The notes under the pieces were generated by a model. That model had not been told where the DNA came from and did no database searches. It saw only the letters and a list, made by a program, of their open reading frames with translations. Position numbers and translations under genes: made by a program. This document shows positions 1 to 9,420 of a stretch of DNA of 64,000 bases, one piece after another (position 1 is the first letter of the stretch; every line of letters begins with the position of its first letter). The DNA comes from Mariniphaga sp041684965. GTDB lineage: Bacteria > Bacteroidota > Bacteroidia > Bacteroidales > Prolixibacteraceae. The stretch covers positions 1 to 64,000 of the forward strand of contig JAWLGR010000016.1 in the NCBI GenBank assembly GCA_041684965.1. The letters run 5' to 3'.

Positions 1-417
1 AATATACAATGGGACACCCATTTTTCAAAGATCAAATCAGTATCTGACTGTTTATGTGTCAATTATATTTTTATCTAAAAAACAATCCGGAAAACAGGAG
101 AAAGGCATTTTAACAACCATACGCGCATCCCGGGGGGAAGACATTTACGCTGCATGTGGTTTGCTATCTACTAAAAATCTAAGTAGCTCCTGACTTCATT
201 TCTTACTTTTTAAGACAGGAAACACTTTTCAGGATGTAAGTAAATCTAAGAAACCCGAGCTTATTATTAGAGTTTTTAAGATAGAAATCAGTATTGTGAT
301 TGGAGAGAATGTACTAAAAGTATAATGGTGTTTTGTTATTGAAGAAGGTTTTGCAATCCGTTTTCATTAATTGTTTTGAGATTTTTGACAAATGTTATTT
401 CTAAAAAATAAAAAAAA
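1..417. other. Intergenic left edge, no gene seen
   Basis: AT-rich stretch at the left end of the window, downstream of the minus-strand ferredoxin/ASKHA gene. I see no open reading frame with recognisable protein content on either strand, and no clear hairpin followed by a T-run. Whatever gene lies to the left is outside the window. Confidence 0.5.
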
Positions 418-1911
418 TTACCTGAAAAACAACATTTTATCCACATATATATCCTGGAAATCGGGATAACCTTCCAGATTTATATGACAGGTTTTATTCA
501 ATATATTTTTAATAAATCTTTCGTCCTTAAACAGAAACATTTTTGCACCAATTAAGGAGGTATTGCCCATTTTCACAATTTTCTCCTCTAAAGTTTCAAT
601 AATACCGGTCTGAATTACATTTTGCACGTTCAGGAAATTACCGAAACCGCCTGCAAAGTATACATTTTCTACTTCATTAAACGTAATACCGGCAATCTTA
701 AGCAATATTTGTAATCCGGCAGCAATAGCAGCCTTTGCCAGTTGAAACTCACGGATATCCTGCTGGGTCAGAAATACACCAGGAGTTAGTTCAACTTTTT
801 CTTCATCCGAATTCATTTCTCCAAACATACCAATTATCCCCTGCTGCACTAAGCCGGCTATTGCATCAATCAGCCCGCTGCCACAAATACCTCTGGCAGG
901 AACATTTCCGATAACATCACATTTTAGTTCATCGTTCTCAACATGTATTGATGATATGGCCCCGGTAACTGCACGCATTCCCTGACTGATTTTTGCACCT
1001 TCAAATGCAGGCCCGGCAGCTGTGGAGGCACAGATAATTTTCTCATGGTTTCCCAGAACTATTTCACCATTGGTTCCAAGATCGACCAGAATGGAATAAT
1101 TTTCACGTTCTGCAATATTGGTGGCAGCAATTCCCGCCAAGATATCGCTTCCAATAAAACTTCCGATAGATGGGAAAAAGCGGATCCTGGCATTGGGAAG
1201 CATCTCCCATTGTAGCTTTTTATAAGAAAAATGCTGCATAAAAAGGTTGGGTGATTCAAACGGATAAAAAGATAGCGGCTGCACATCCAATCCTGAAAAG
1301 ATATGATGCATAACTGTATTGCCAACTATGACAACTTTTGAAACATCAACCGGATATTTATCCAAAATTGTTCTTATCATCTCCCCGATTTTATGATGTA
1401 TTAATTTCTGCATTTTCATTTGATTCCCATCCAGGCAATTTTGAATGCGGGAGATAAGATCGGATCCAAATTTAACCTGGGGATTTAATGCAGGAACTGC
1501 ATCCAGAACAGACGAAGTTTTTAAATCAATTAACTGGGCAACAATGGTGGTAGTTCCTAAATCAACAGCAATTCCATAGCCTTCCCCTGGTGTGAACCGG
1601 AAACGGGTATTATCAGCCAAAATAATATTTTCAAACTGTAAAACCTCGAGAACCACATCTGAATTAACATGACAAAAGCATGCCAACCGCCAGTTGTCAT
1701 CCAAACCGAGCTCCTTCAGTTTCACCCTCTGCACTGTATCTATCTCCAGTTCTCCATCAAGCACCTTTACCCTGCACCTGCCGCAGGTCCCTTTAGCACC
1801 ACAGGGAAATTCCACTCCATATTCATGAAGCACATCAATTAAACCAGCGCCACGGTCGGCAATCACATTTTTACCCAGGGGAAATAGGGTAATGGAAACT
1901 TTTTCATGCAT
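418..1911 (-). CDS. RACo-like 2Fe-2S ferredoxin/ASKHA ATPase domain protein (DUF4445)
   Basis: Protein of 497 residues. The N-terminal 90 residues form a plant-type [2Fe-2S] ferredoxin domain with Cys37, Cys43, Cys46 and a later Cys78/Cys80 as cluster ligands. The rest is an ASKHA/DUF4445 domain with phosphate-binding motifs GIAVDLGTTT and ILVDLGTNGE and an adenosine motif FAGGFGNF. This is the architecture of RACo, the ATP-dependent reductive activator of corrinoid proteins, where the ferredoxin part delivers the electron that returns cob(II)alamin to cob(I)alamin. The ATG at 1911 is preferred over an upstream TTG at 1923. No corrinoid methyltransferase or other B12 protein is adjacent, so the partner is unknown. 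Family call is firm; the exact substrate is inferred. Confidence 0.85.
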   Translation of the reverse strand: MHEKVSITLFPLGKNVIADRGAGLIDVLHEYGVEFPCGAKGTCGRCRVKVLDGELEIDTVQRVKLKELGLDDNWRLACFCHVNSDVVLEVLQFENIILADNTRFRFTPGEGYGIAVDLGTTTIVAQLIDLKTSSVLDAVPALNPQVKFGSDLISRIQNCLDGNQMKMQKLIHHKIGEMIRTILDKYPVDVSKVVIVGNTVMHHIFSGLDVQPLSFYPFESPNLFMQHFSYKKLQWEMLPNARIRFFPSIGSFIGSDILAGIAATNIAERENYSILVDLGTNGEIVLGNHEKIICASTAAGPAFEGAKISQGMRAVTGAISSIHVENDELKCDVIGNVPARGICGSGLIDAIAGLVQQGIIGMFGEMNSDEEKVELTPGVFLTQQDIREFQLAKAAIAAGLQILLKIAGITFNEVENVYFAGGFGNFLNVQNVIQTGIIETLEEKIVKMGNTSLIGAKMFLFKDERFIKNILNKTCHINLEGYPDFQDIYVDKMLFFR

Positions 1912-2108
1912 GAATTTCAACAAAAAGAACTATAAAGATAACTTGTTCATTATACGAAAATAATTAATCCTGCAAAGTTTATAAAGTTGAGGAAGAAAAT
2001 GAGAACAAATTAGCCACAGGTACGGAAAACAGGTGTGCCTGATTTGATTTTTTAACAATCGTTTGTTGCTTGATTATGAAACTATTTATAATTTGGCAGC
2101 CGATTTAT

Positions 2109-2501
2109 ATGAAAAAAGGAACAACAATATTATTCTTTGCAGTATTTACATTTTTTGCCTGCAGCAAGCCACCGGTTGAAAAACCTGAAAACCTGATTCG
2201 GGAAGACCGGATGGTCGAAATTCTGGTAGATGCCCATATAGCAGAAGCCGCTTTCAACAGCCGGAGACATCGCGATACAATTGTAGGAAAAAGCAGTTCT
2301 GCTGATTTTTATTACTCTATACTCCAGAAACATGGAGTGCAGGATTCTGTGTTTGAAAAATCATTGATTTTCTATGCCAGTCAACCTCGTCGTTTTGAAA
2401 AAATGTATCGACAGGTAATGAACCACCTTACCCAATTAGAGCATGAATTTTCAGGCAGAAAGGAAGATTTGCAGGAACTGGATATTAGGAGAAGACAGTA
2501 G
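2109..2501 (+). CDS. DUF4296 domain lipoprotein
   Basis: Protein of 130 residues. It starts with a lipoprotein signal peptide (basic start, hydrophobic run, lipobox FFACS), so it should be anchored in the envelope. The remainder, with the segment LIREDRMVEILVDAHIAEA, matches my recollection of DUF4296, a small Bacteroidota-specific family of unknown function. The ATG at 2109 is chosen because it places the signal peptide at the N-terminus; an in-frame ATG at 2070 would add 13 residues. Its stop codon shares one base with the GTG start of the following amidohydrolase, so the two are co-transcribed and possibly translationally coupled. Confidence 0.75.
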   Translation: MKKGTTILFFAVFTFFACSKPPVEKPENLIREDRMVEILVDAHIAEAAFNSRRHRDTIVGKSSSADFYYSILQKHGVQDSVFEKSLIFYASQPRRFEKMYRQVMNHLTQLEHEFSGRKEDLQELDIRRRQ

Positions 2502-3694
2502 TGAGGAAAATTTCAGCAACCTATATTTTCCCGGGCAATCGTCCTCCCCTAAAAAACGGAATTTTATTATGTGAAGAAAACGGGACCATCGTTGATATTA
2601 TTGAAACGAGTGGAATAGTTCGGGAACAGGAGAGACTTGAATATTACAGTGGAATCCTGGTTCCGGGATTTGTAAATACCCATTGCCACCTGGAACTTTC
2701 GCACCTGAAGGGAAAAATAGCTGAAAATTCTGGTCTGGGTAACTTTTTGAGTGAAATTCACAGGTTACGAAACAAAGAAACCGAACCCGATGAATCGGCA
2801 CTGGCAAGGGCTGATTTTCAAATGGAACAAAATGGAACGGTTGTCGTTGGTGATATTTCAAATTCAACTGCAACACTTGAAATAAAACGAAAGAGCAAAC
2901 TTTATTACCATACTTTTGCAGAAGCTTTTGGTTTTCACCCCTCACGGGCAAATAAGTCATTCCAGATTGCTGAATTTATTGAAGAATTGTTTCTCAGGGC
3001 AGGGCTTTCTGCGTCTGTAACTCCCCATGCACCCTACTCGGTTTCTGAAACTCTTTTTCAAAAACTAAAAGTAAAAGCACAAACATCGAATGGCATTCTG
3101 TCAATTCACAATCAGGAAAGCCAGGATGAAGAAAAATTATTTAAAAGCTGTAGTGGACCAATTTGGCATCACCTAAATCAGACCCTTGGGCTTGATTTGT
3201 CACACTGGAAATCAAGGCAGGAAAATGTGCTGAAATTGATTTTACCTTTTTTACCCATAAGCAATCCGTTGTTACTGGTTCACAACACGTATACGATGAT
3301 TGACGATATCACAGAAGTGAAAACTCACCGGAATCAGGAAAACACTTTTTTCGTGCTATGCCCCAATTCAAACCTTTACATTGAAGGTCGGCTACCCCAG
3401 GTCCCCCTTTTTAAACAGAAAAATCTAAATCTTTGCCTTGGAACCGACAGTCTGGCATCCAATCACCAGCTTTCTATTCTACAGGAGATGGTAACACTTC
3501 AAAAACATTTTCCCGAAATTACAATTCAGGAATTGATTGAATGGGCATGCCTGAATGGTGCACGTGCTTTGCGGGCAGAACATCGCTATGGTAGTTTTGA
3601 GAAGGGGAAGCGACCAGGAATCAACCTCATTACAGGAGTTGATTTGCAGCGATTGAAGCTGACGCCAGCCAGCCGGGTAAAAGTATTGGCATAA
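2501..3694 (+). CDS. Amidohydrolase family protein (aminodeoxyfutalosine/guanine deaminase-like)
   Basis: Protein of 397 residues with GTG start overlapping the preceding stop by one base. Metal-dependent amidohydrolase of the TRZ/ATZ group. The visible metal-ligand motifs are NTHCHLELSH near residue 60, TPHAPYS near 175, a His in LSIHNQESQDE near 200 and the Asp of LGTDSLASN near 315. The family deaminates aminated purine-like or related rings; Bacteroidota members are often annotated as aminofutalosine deaminase-like, but no menaquinone genes are nearby. Substrate is therefore not assigned. Pairing with a DUF4296 lipoprotein suggests a conserved two-gene unit. Confidence 0.8.
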   Translation: MRKISATYIFPGNRPPLKNGILLCEENGTIVDIIETSGIVREQERLEYYSGILVPGFVNTHCHLELSHLKGKIAENSGLGNFLSEIHRLRNKETEPDESALARADFQMEQNGTVVVGDISNSTATLEIKRKSKLYYHTFAEAFGFHPSRANKSFQIAEFIEELFLRAGLSASVTPHAPYSVSETLFQKLKVKAQTSNGILSIHNQESQDEEKLFKSCSGPIWHHLNQTLGLDLSHWKSRQENVLKLILPFLPISNPLLLVHNTYTMIDDITEVKTHRNQENTFFVLCPNSNLYIEGRLPQVPLFKQKNLNLCLGTDSLASNHQLSILQEMVTLQKHFPEITIQELIEWACLNGARALRAEHRYGSFEKGKRPGINLITGVDLQRLKLTPASRVKVLA

Positions 3695-3802
3695 AGTATT
3701 ATAAAAAAGGAGGTGCTTTTCAGGCCTTTCAGATTTTGTCAGGTGGTATTCTGGGAAAAGCTTTTAAATGCACCTCCGGTATCTGGTTATAATGAGAATG
3801 GC

Positions 3803-4255
3803 CTACCATCCTCCCCGAAATCCACGACGTCCATATCCGCTCTGCCAACGGCCTCCCTGCCGGCCAGCCATTAAGTTCCTGCGGCCATATCCATATTGGG
3901 CATGCAGTAAATCATACTGCTTTTGCTGTTCCTCTGTCAGAAGTTTACGCACTTCATTCCTGTGTGCTTCAACTTTTTTAAGCATATCCGCCCGAATAGC
4001 ATTTTTCTCAACCAGGTCATATGTTGACCGTTGTTTTATGCGTAATTCGGCCATTGCTTGCTGATGCGAAGATTCCAGTTCCGATATATCGGTTTTCTGG
4101 GTTTCTGATAAATCAGTCAAAACGGTTAAACAGGTTCCCGGACCAGATGCGTTGCTGTATACAACGCATCTGCGGTTGAAGCGACCTTGTGCAAAAACAG
4201 TAGTTGAACCTACTATGAGGGCAATTAAAATCCATACAAATTTCCTTGTTTTCAT
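3803..4255 (-). CDS. Secreted Spy/CpxP-like periplasmic protein
   Basis: Protein of 150 residues with a cleavable signal peptide (KFVWILIALIVGSTTVFAQ). The mature part is largely helical, carries an LTEEQQKQY segment that fits the LTxxQ motif of the Spy/CpxP/ZraP superfamily, and ends in a Gly/Arg/Trp-rich tail. The family consists of periplasmic chaperones and metal or envelope-stress sensors. The ATG at 4255 is chosen because it starts directly at the signal peptide. It is the last gene of a sigma, anti-sigma, Spy-like, Spy-like operon, so it is probably a target or modulator of that sigma system. Exact function is inferred. Confidence 0.65.
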   Translation of the reverse strand: MKTRKFVWILIALIVGSTTVFAQGRFNRRCVVYSNASGPGTCLTVLTDLSETQKTDISELESSHQQAMAELRIKQRSTYDLVEKNAIRADMLKKVEAHRNEVRKLLTEEQQKQYDLLHAQYGYGRRNLMAGRQGGRWQSGYGRRGFRGGW

Positions 4256-4325
4256 CACTTCATGTTTTTTTAATTTATCCATTAACTCAATCAAAATTTT
4301 TATATTTAAATGGGATCTGTATGAT

Positions 4326-4853
4326 TCACCTGTTGTTTCTATATCTCCTACCTCCCTGGGGAAGTCTTACGTCTTCATTCTTTTCAAGTATTGCATTAAA
4401 TATATCATTTAGTTTTTCCTTCTGTTCCTTACTACAAGCTTCCTTCATTGCCATATAGTAATCAATTGTTTCGTTTTTCAACTGTTTATGAAGTTCTCCA
4501 ATTTTTGCTGCTATCGAATTGAGTTTTTCTTTATCAGGCTGCTCATCTCCCAGTTCATTAACAAGCTGAATTCTCAAGCTGGACAATTGATGCTGTATAT
4601 TCCAGGCAGTACGGTTAAATTCCCGGTTTAATTCCCTGAATATTATCACTTGCCGTGGATCAAGGTCCAGCTGTTCTCTAAAAAAACGTGTACGTTGCTG
4701 TGCAGGAACCTCCAATTTTTCTTCCTTTACTTCGTACATAAGCTTCTTATCCTGCTGCCTGTGATATAAAAAAGAAAAACCCATTGAAAGGTTAGTGGCC
4801 ACAAGAATAACAATCACCCATAACAGCATGCTGTATTTATTACGTATTGTCAT
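4326..4853 (-). CDS. Membrane-anchored periplasmic heavy-metal-sensor/Spy-like protein
   Basis: Protein of 175 residues. One N-terminal membrane anchor (MLLWVIVILVATNLSMGF) is followed by a helical periplasmic domain containing DLDPRQVIIFRELNREF and CSKEQKEKLNDIF, the paired-helix pattern of CnrX/Spy-like heavy-metal resistance proteins. It starts three bases after the anti-sigma factor gene, so the two are very likely translated from one message. Proteins of this type in sigma/anti-sigma operons act as periplasmic sensors or modulators of the anti-sigma factor; that role here is inferred. Several conserved His residues of true CnrX are not obvious. Confidence 0.65.
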   Translation of the reverse strand: MTIRNKYSMLLWVIVILVATNLSMGFSFLYHRQQDKKLMYEVKEEKLEVPAQQRTRFFREQLDLDPRQVIIFRELNREFNRTAWNIQHQLSSLRIQLVNELGDEQPDKEKLNSIAAKIGELHKQLKNETIDYYMAMKEACSKEQKEKLNDIFNAILEKNEDVRLPQGGRRYRNNR

Positions 4854-4856
4854 TTT

Positions 4857-5294
4857 TTATTCCATTAAAAAAGTTTCAAGGGGCTCAGCCTCCATTTCGT
4901 TTAAAAAAGGAATTAGCTCCGTTTCAGCATGAACAGATGAAGAAAATCCGGTATTGGCCTGGCTGCCAATTTTTATACCGGTATAAACGCCTATAAGAAG
5001 AAGAAAAGAAAAAATAGCAGGTTGTATAATTTGGTTCCAAACCAAAGATTTCCTGTCCGGTAAAGTTTCCTCCTGTTCTTTTTCCATACGTGCTTTCAGC
5101 CTGGTATAAAAAAATGGTGTACCCGGAATCTGTTTTTCCCATTGAACAACCTCCAGTGTTTTCTTCATTTCTTCAGCAAATGCAGCACATTCAACACATT
5201 CATCAAGATGTGCTTCCGCTTCCTGCATCTCCTCATAAGGCAAATCACCTTCGATGAAAAAAATCAGTTTTTTATGGAGCGTTTTGCAATTCAT
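4857..5294 (-). CDS. Zinc-finger (zf-HC2) transmembrane anti-sigma factor
   Basis: Protein of 145 residues. The cytoplasmic N-terminus carries HLDECVECAAF, the HxxxCxxC zinc-binding motif of ZAS-type anti-sigma factors. One transmembrane segment (AIFSFLLLIGVYTGIKIG) is followed by a short periplasmic tail. The ATG at 5294 is preferred because it gives the usual family length; the frame is open further upstream into the sigma gene. It lies 49 bases downstream of the ECF sigma gene and should bind and hold that sigma factor at the membrane. Release signal unknown; the downstream Spy-like proteins are candidates for sensing. Confidence 0.8.
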   Translation of the reverse strand: MNCKTLHKKLIFFIEGDLPYEEMQEAEAHLDECVECAAFAEEMKKTLEVVQWEKQIPGTPFFYTRLKARMEKEQEETLPDRKSLVWNQIIQPAIFSFLLLIGVYTGIKIGSQANTGFSSSVHAETELIPFLNEMEAEPLETFLME

Positions 5295-5343
5295 TTTTGT
5301 AGTATTTAATTGATTTGACACGTATTTCCTAAAAATCCTGCGC

Positions 5344-5925
5344 TTAGATGCATTTATTTTTATAATAGTGATACAACTTTTTCTGAAGATTTTTTTTTGC
5401 ACGATGAATAAGTGACTCAACAGCTGAAACTGAAAGGTTCATTACTTCTGCAATTTCCTTATTTCCCAAATCCTCGTATTTATTTAATATAAAGACTACC
5501 CGCTGGTTCTCGGGCAGTGAATTGATTGCCTCATGCAGCACTATAGATCGCTGCTTGTTTTCCAGAATAAATTCAGGATTGTCATTATTACCAGTAATTG
5601 TTTGATGCAGCTTTTCTATTTTTGTTTTTATCTCTTCATCAAATGACCGAAACCAGGAATGTTTTCTGTTATCTCTTAAAAAATTAAGTGACCGGTTTAC
5701 TGCAATCCGGTAGAGCCATGTAGATAATTTTGAGCTTCCCCTGAATTTTTGTATCGATCGATATACCTCAATAAAAACTTCCTGGGCTATATCTTCAGCA
5801 TCCTCAACAGAATGAACAAAACCAATACAGGTATTTACTACCATCTGATGGTATTGGTCAACAAAATCTCTGAAAATCTTTTCATTTCTCTTAATAAGAC
5901 CATCTATAATTTCTGCCTCTCCCAT
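5344..5925 (-). CDS. ECF-type RNA polymerase sigma factor
   Basis: Protein of 193 residues with both sigma regions used by extracytoplasmic-function factors. Region 2 includes DAEDIAQEVFIEVYRSI, and region 4 carries the helix-turn-helix NKEIAEVMNLSVSAVES. It heads a four-gene minus-strand operon followed by a zf-HC2 anti-sigma factor and two Spy-like periplasmic proteins, which suggests a response to envelope or metal stress. The start is a clear ATG. Autoregulation is usual in such operons, but I did not identify a promoter. Confidence 0.9.
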   Translation of the reverse strand: MGEAEIIDGLIKRNEKIFRDFVDQYHQMVVNTCIGFVHSVEDAEDIAQEVFIEVYRSIQKFRGSSKLSTWLYRIAVNRSLNFLRDNRKHSWFRSFDEEIKTKIEKLHQTITGNNDNPEFILENKQRSIVLHEAINSLPENQRVVFILNKYEDLGNKEIAEVMNLSVSAVESLIHRAKKNLQKKLYHYYKNKCI

Positions 5926-6025
5926 TCAACCTTTTGTTCTCTTTAGTTAGTTATAAGACACGGTGTTTAAAAAATTCCTGCGCAAATTTTTCCAATCTTC
6001 TAAAAAATAAAATACTGAATAGCTT

Positions 6026-6931
6026 TCAATGAGGGGTGTTAATTCGTTTCCCCCGATAAGAAAAACGATCAGACATCAGATTTAGGATTTCATTGGCCGT
6101 GCTTTCTATAGGCTTATTGGTCACCGTAAGTACAGTAAATCCGGCATGTTGAAATACAAACAATGAATGTTTAATTTCTTCTTTAACTGATTTTTCATCG
6201 ATGTACAATTCATTTTGTTGATTTATCCAACTTTCCATTCTTTTTCTCCGGTGTGAAATTAATTGTGGAATTCCAATATGCAATCCAAACACGCGCTTCG
6301 GATCTACTTCAAACAATTCTTTGGGAGGTTGAATTCCTTTTACCAGTGGGACATTTGCTACCTTCCAGCCAAACATCGCCAGGTACACACTTAATGGTGT
6401 TTTTCCAACCCGTGAAACACCTGTAAGTATGATTTCTGCTTTATGAAGCCTTTCATGTCCCATTCCATCGTCATGTGAAAGAGTAAATTCAATGGCTTCA
6501 ATCCGTTCGAAATACTCTTGATTGGCTTTGCGATAGAGACCAGGATGCAACAAAGGTTCAATGTCAAGCTGCTCGTCAAGATAATCAGCCAACTCTCCCA
6601 TATAATCAATGTTACGTACACCATTTATCCCGCAATAACTGATTAACATTTCTCTAAGTTTCCGGTCAATCATAGTGTGAGTGATTAAAGCATTTTCCGC
6701 TTTAGCCTTCTCTACCACATTTATTACCTTTTGTTCATTATCTATCTCAGCATGAATTACAACGGGAATATTGTTATTGGGATACTGAATAAGCATCGAT
6801 TGAACAATATGATTTCCTGTAATCCCGTGACCTCCTGATACCACATATATCGGTGGTGGTAAATCCTTTCTCGTTTCGTTCATATTATCATTCTTTTTAT
6901 TAACCCTTGAATTTTTCCTCTTTTTTTTCAT
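6026..6931 (-). CDS. PpsR-type pyruvate phosphate dikinase / PEP synthase regulatory kinase-phosphorylase (DUF299)
   Basis: Protein of 301 residues. Central P-loop GVSRVGKTPLS (residues 171-181) and the N-terminal IYVVSGGHGITGN segment identify the DUF299 family. Members phosphorylate a Thr of pyruvate phosphate dikinase or PEP synthase with ADP, and remove the phosphate by phosphorolysis, switching the target between glycolytic and gluconeogenic states. The target gene is not in the window. The first 25 residues are very basic and Asn-rich and are not part of the conserved domain; an in-frame ATG at 6883 could be the true start. Ten bases separate it from the upstream penicillin acylase gene, so the two are probably co-transcribed. 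Confidence 0.85.
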   Translation of the reverse strand: MKKKRKNSRVNKKNDNMNETRKDLPPPIYVVSGGHGITGNHIVQSMLIQYPNNNIPVVIHAEIDNEQKVINVVEKAKAENALITHTMIDRKLREMLISYCGINGVRNIDYMGELADYLDEQLDIEPLLHPGLYRKANQEYFERIEAIEFTLSHDDGMGHERLHKAEIILTGVSRVGKTPLSVYLAMFGWKVANVPLVKGIQPPKELFEVDPKRVFGLHIGIPQLISHRRKRMESWINQQNELYIDEKSVKEEIKHSLFVFQHAGFTVLTVTNKPIESTANEILNLMSDRFSYRGKRINTPH

Positions 6932-6941
6932 TTAAAAACTG

Positions 6942-9317
6942 CTAAGGCAGCAACTTCATCCTGTACCTGGCACTCTTTTCAACTTCATCAGGAGTAAAGG
7001 AATCGGAATGATAGCTGTTCTCAAGATACATATCAAGCTGATCAAGATAGTAATCACTTGCAGGAATTCCACTGGTACCTGTAGGGATAACTGTTTTTGA
7101 TGCATTCCAGTTTCCCAGGTCATATATATACCTTTGAGATGCACCATGATTGACATTATACAAATTGTTGTATGAATAGGAATAGGGTGATACCGTGTGG
7201 TAGCTCCCCGGAACGCTGTAAGGTCCCCTGTTGAATCTGAAGGCCTTATTCAAAATATTGACTGAGCCCAGTGGATGCCTTAGAGTAAGTGTATGCAACC
7301 TGCCCCATTCCCAGTCTTTAACATCCTCCCCAAACTGTAGGCTAAGTTCATCAACTGTTTCATAAAACGCCTTATTTACAATGACTTCCCAGTTTTCAGT
7401 TTCCGGTGTTGATTTATTATCAATCCAGGCAGATTCCTTTGCTTCAGCCACATTTTCCATCAGGTTTTCGAACAATTTACGTTCTCCCATAAATGCCTGA
7501 AACAATTCGGACGATAAATCATCTTTTATAATATTTTCTCCCACTTTGCGAAACAGGATTTCAAATATGGATGCAGCGTTACTTTCCTTGTTTAGCACAT
7601 AATCCCACGCCTCCAGTTCCGCTAATGCAGCCTTATGTATTTCTCCTTCTACCAATTGCAGAGCATCTATAAAACGGGGAGTAAATCTTTCGGCTTTCTT
7701 CGATTTATAATCACCTTGCATGAGTATAAAGTCTTCCACATCAAATTTCTCCTTCTCTTCCAACATTTCACGAATGCGATCAATGCGATCAGGCAATGAA
7801 AACCAGGTACCGATATAATGCGGGTAATCCTCCTGAACTGTTTTATTATTGGCTGATGAAACATATCCCCGTTCAGGATTATATTCAAAGGGAAGTTCAT
7901 CAAAAGGCACAATTCCTTTCCAGTCATAAAGACTCGTATCACCGGGAAAAATACCAATACCCGCCATTTCCCTCACTGGTACCCCTGCTGCAGTTTGCAA
8001 ACCAATATTTCCATTTAAATCGGCATACACTATATTTTGGCTCACTGATCTGAAAGTTGATACTGCATTTCGGAATTCATCCCAGTTTGCTGCACGATTC
8101 AGCAGGTAAACAGCCCGTAATTCATTGCTCAATTCATTGCCCATCCACCTGATAGAAAGAGGAGTCTCCTGATCATTTTTGAAATGGTTTATAATTGGTC
8201 CGCGATGGGTGAACTTCTGGCGATAAACCACATCTTGTCCTTTCCGGGTAGCAATTATTTCCTCTTTCACCAGTAGCTCTGTCCATTTTCCATTAAGCAG
8301 GTATTTTGTAGAATCCTTATTCAGGGTTTCAGCATAAAAGTCGAGATCGTCAATTGATACATTTGTCAGCCCCCAGGCAATGGAATCGTTATGGCCGCAT
8401 ATTACAAACGGCTGGCCCGGCAGCACCAGTCCGGTAACATTCAGACTGCCTTCAGCCACTTGATGCATTTGGTACCATATTCCGGGCGAATTAAACCCAA
8501 GGTGAGTATCATTTGCCAAAAGAGGTTTTCCAGTTTTACTTTTATTGCCCGCTACAGCCCAGTTATTGCTTCCATAAAAAATTTGAGCACCCAGTTTTTC
8601 CAACTCTGCATTGGCTGACAATAAGGTTTCACTTATTTCGGTAGTAACAGAAACTACCGGAAATACGAAAGTAGAATGAATTTCAGAACCGGGCAATAGT
8701 TGCCGGAGTTGATCAGCTGATACTTCACCTGAAAGCCGATGGAGCAAATATTCCTGATTCCATCCAGAGGAAAGATCCCACGACATATAGCCAATCAGAT
8801 TAACAGAATGAACCGGCTGCCAGGGATCAGGTTTGTATCTGAGGATTGTGAACTCGGGCGGTAGCGGATGGTTATTCATATAAAAATTAACTCCTGCTGA
8901 AAACGATTCAAGAGCAGCCAGAATTTCGGGAGAAGTATTGGCAAGAACTCTTTCTGATTTCTCCTGTATGCGCAAAGCGCGCATAAACATATCAGTATCC
9001 AGCTGATCTTTTCCCATCACTTCAGAAATCCTTCCCTGAGTTACCCTTCGAAGCAAATCCATTTGCCACAAGCGATCCTGTGCCATTGAAAAACCAACAG
9101 CTTTATACAAATCGGATTCATTGCGGGCATAGATATGAGGAATGGCAAAGGAGTCTCTTACTATTACAACTTCCTCTGTCAGACCAGGAATACGAATATC
9201 TTCCGAATATTCAGGAAGGGAATGTGTCCGAATATGTATCAATAAAATATAACCGGCAATGAATAGAATTAAGAGCAGCAATACAATTGCCAATAGGGGA
9301 CGCAAAAAAAGTTTCAT
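6942..9317 (-). CDS. Penicillin acylase family N-terminal-nucleophile hydrolase
   Basis: Protein of 791 residues. An N-terminal membrane/signal segment (residues 6-27) directs it to the periplasm. The alpha part carries VIVRDSFAIPHIYA. Autocatalytic cleavage is expected between Gly249 and Ser250 in the motif GSNNWAVAG, which makes Ser250 the N-terminal nucleophile of the beta chain, and PLLANDTHLGF follows. The family deacylates penicillins, acyl-homoserine lactones and other amides, so the natural substrate cannot be read from the sequence. Length is normal. It lies just upstream of the PpsR-like gene on the same strand. Confidence 0.9.
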   Translation of the reverse strand: MKLFLRPLLAIVLLLLILFIAGYILLIHIRTHSLPEYSEDIRIPGLTEEVVIVRDSFAIPHIYARNESDLYKAVGFSMAQDRLWQMDLLRRVTQGRISEVMGKDQLDTDMFMRALRIQEKSERVLANTSPEILAALESFSAGVNFYMNNHPLPPEFTILRYKPDPWQPVHSVNLIGYMSWDLSSGWNQEYLLHRLSGEVSADQLRQLLPGSEIHSTFVFPVVSVTTEISETLLSANAELEKLGAQIFYGSNNWAVAGNKSKTGKPLLANDTHLGFNSPGIWYQMHQVAEGSLNVTGLVLPGQPFVICGHNDSIAWGLTNVSIDDLDFYAETLNKDSTKYLLNGKWTELLVKEEIIATRKGQDVVYRQKFTHRGPIINHFKNDQETPLSIRWMGNELSNELRAVYLLNRAANWDEFRNAVSTFRSVSQNIVYADLNGNIGLQTAAGVPVREMAGIGIFPGDTSLYDWKGIVPFDELPFEYNPERGYVSSANNKTVQEDYPHYIGTWFSLPDRIDRIREMLEEKEKFDVEDFILMQGDYKSKKAERFTPRFIDALQLVEGEIHKAALAELEAWDYVLNKESNAASIFEILFRKVGENIIKDDLSSELFQAFMGERKLFENLMENVAEAKESAWIDNKSTPETENWEVIVNKAFYETVDELSLQFGEDVKDWEWGRLHTLTLRHPLGSVNILNKAFRFNRGPYSVPGSYHTVSPYSYSYNNLYNVNHGASQRYIYDLGNWNASKTVIPTGTSGIPASDYYLDQLDMYLENSYHSDSFTPDEVEKSARYRMKLLP

Positions 9318-9420
9318 AATTGTATATTGTTCAGTCTGAAAAAATTAGTAAGTGTACATTTTGATCAATTTAAAAATCCTACTTTTAAGATTTATAAATT
9401 TAATAATCAATTTGATATTT

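Noticed and set aside
3709..3777. 8-bp inverted repeat GGAGGTGC/GCACCTCC between convergent genes
   Set aside because: The 53-base spacing and lack of a T-run make it a poor terminator; it could be chance.
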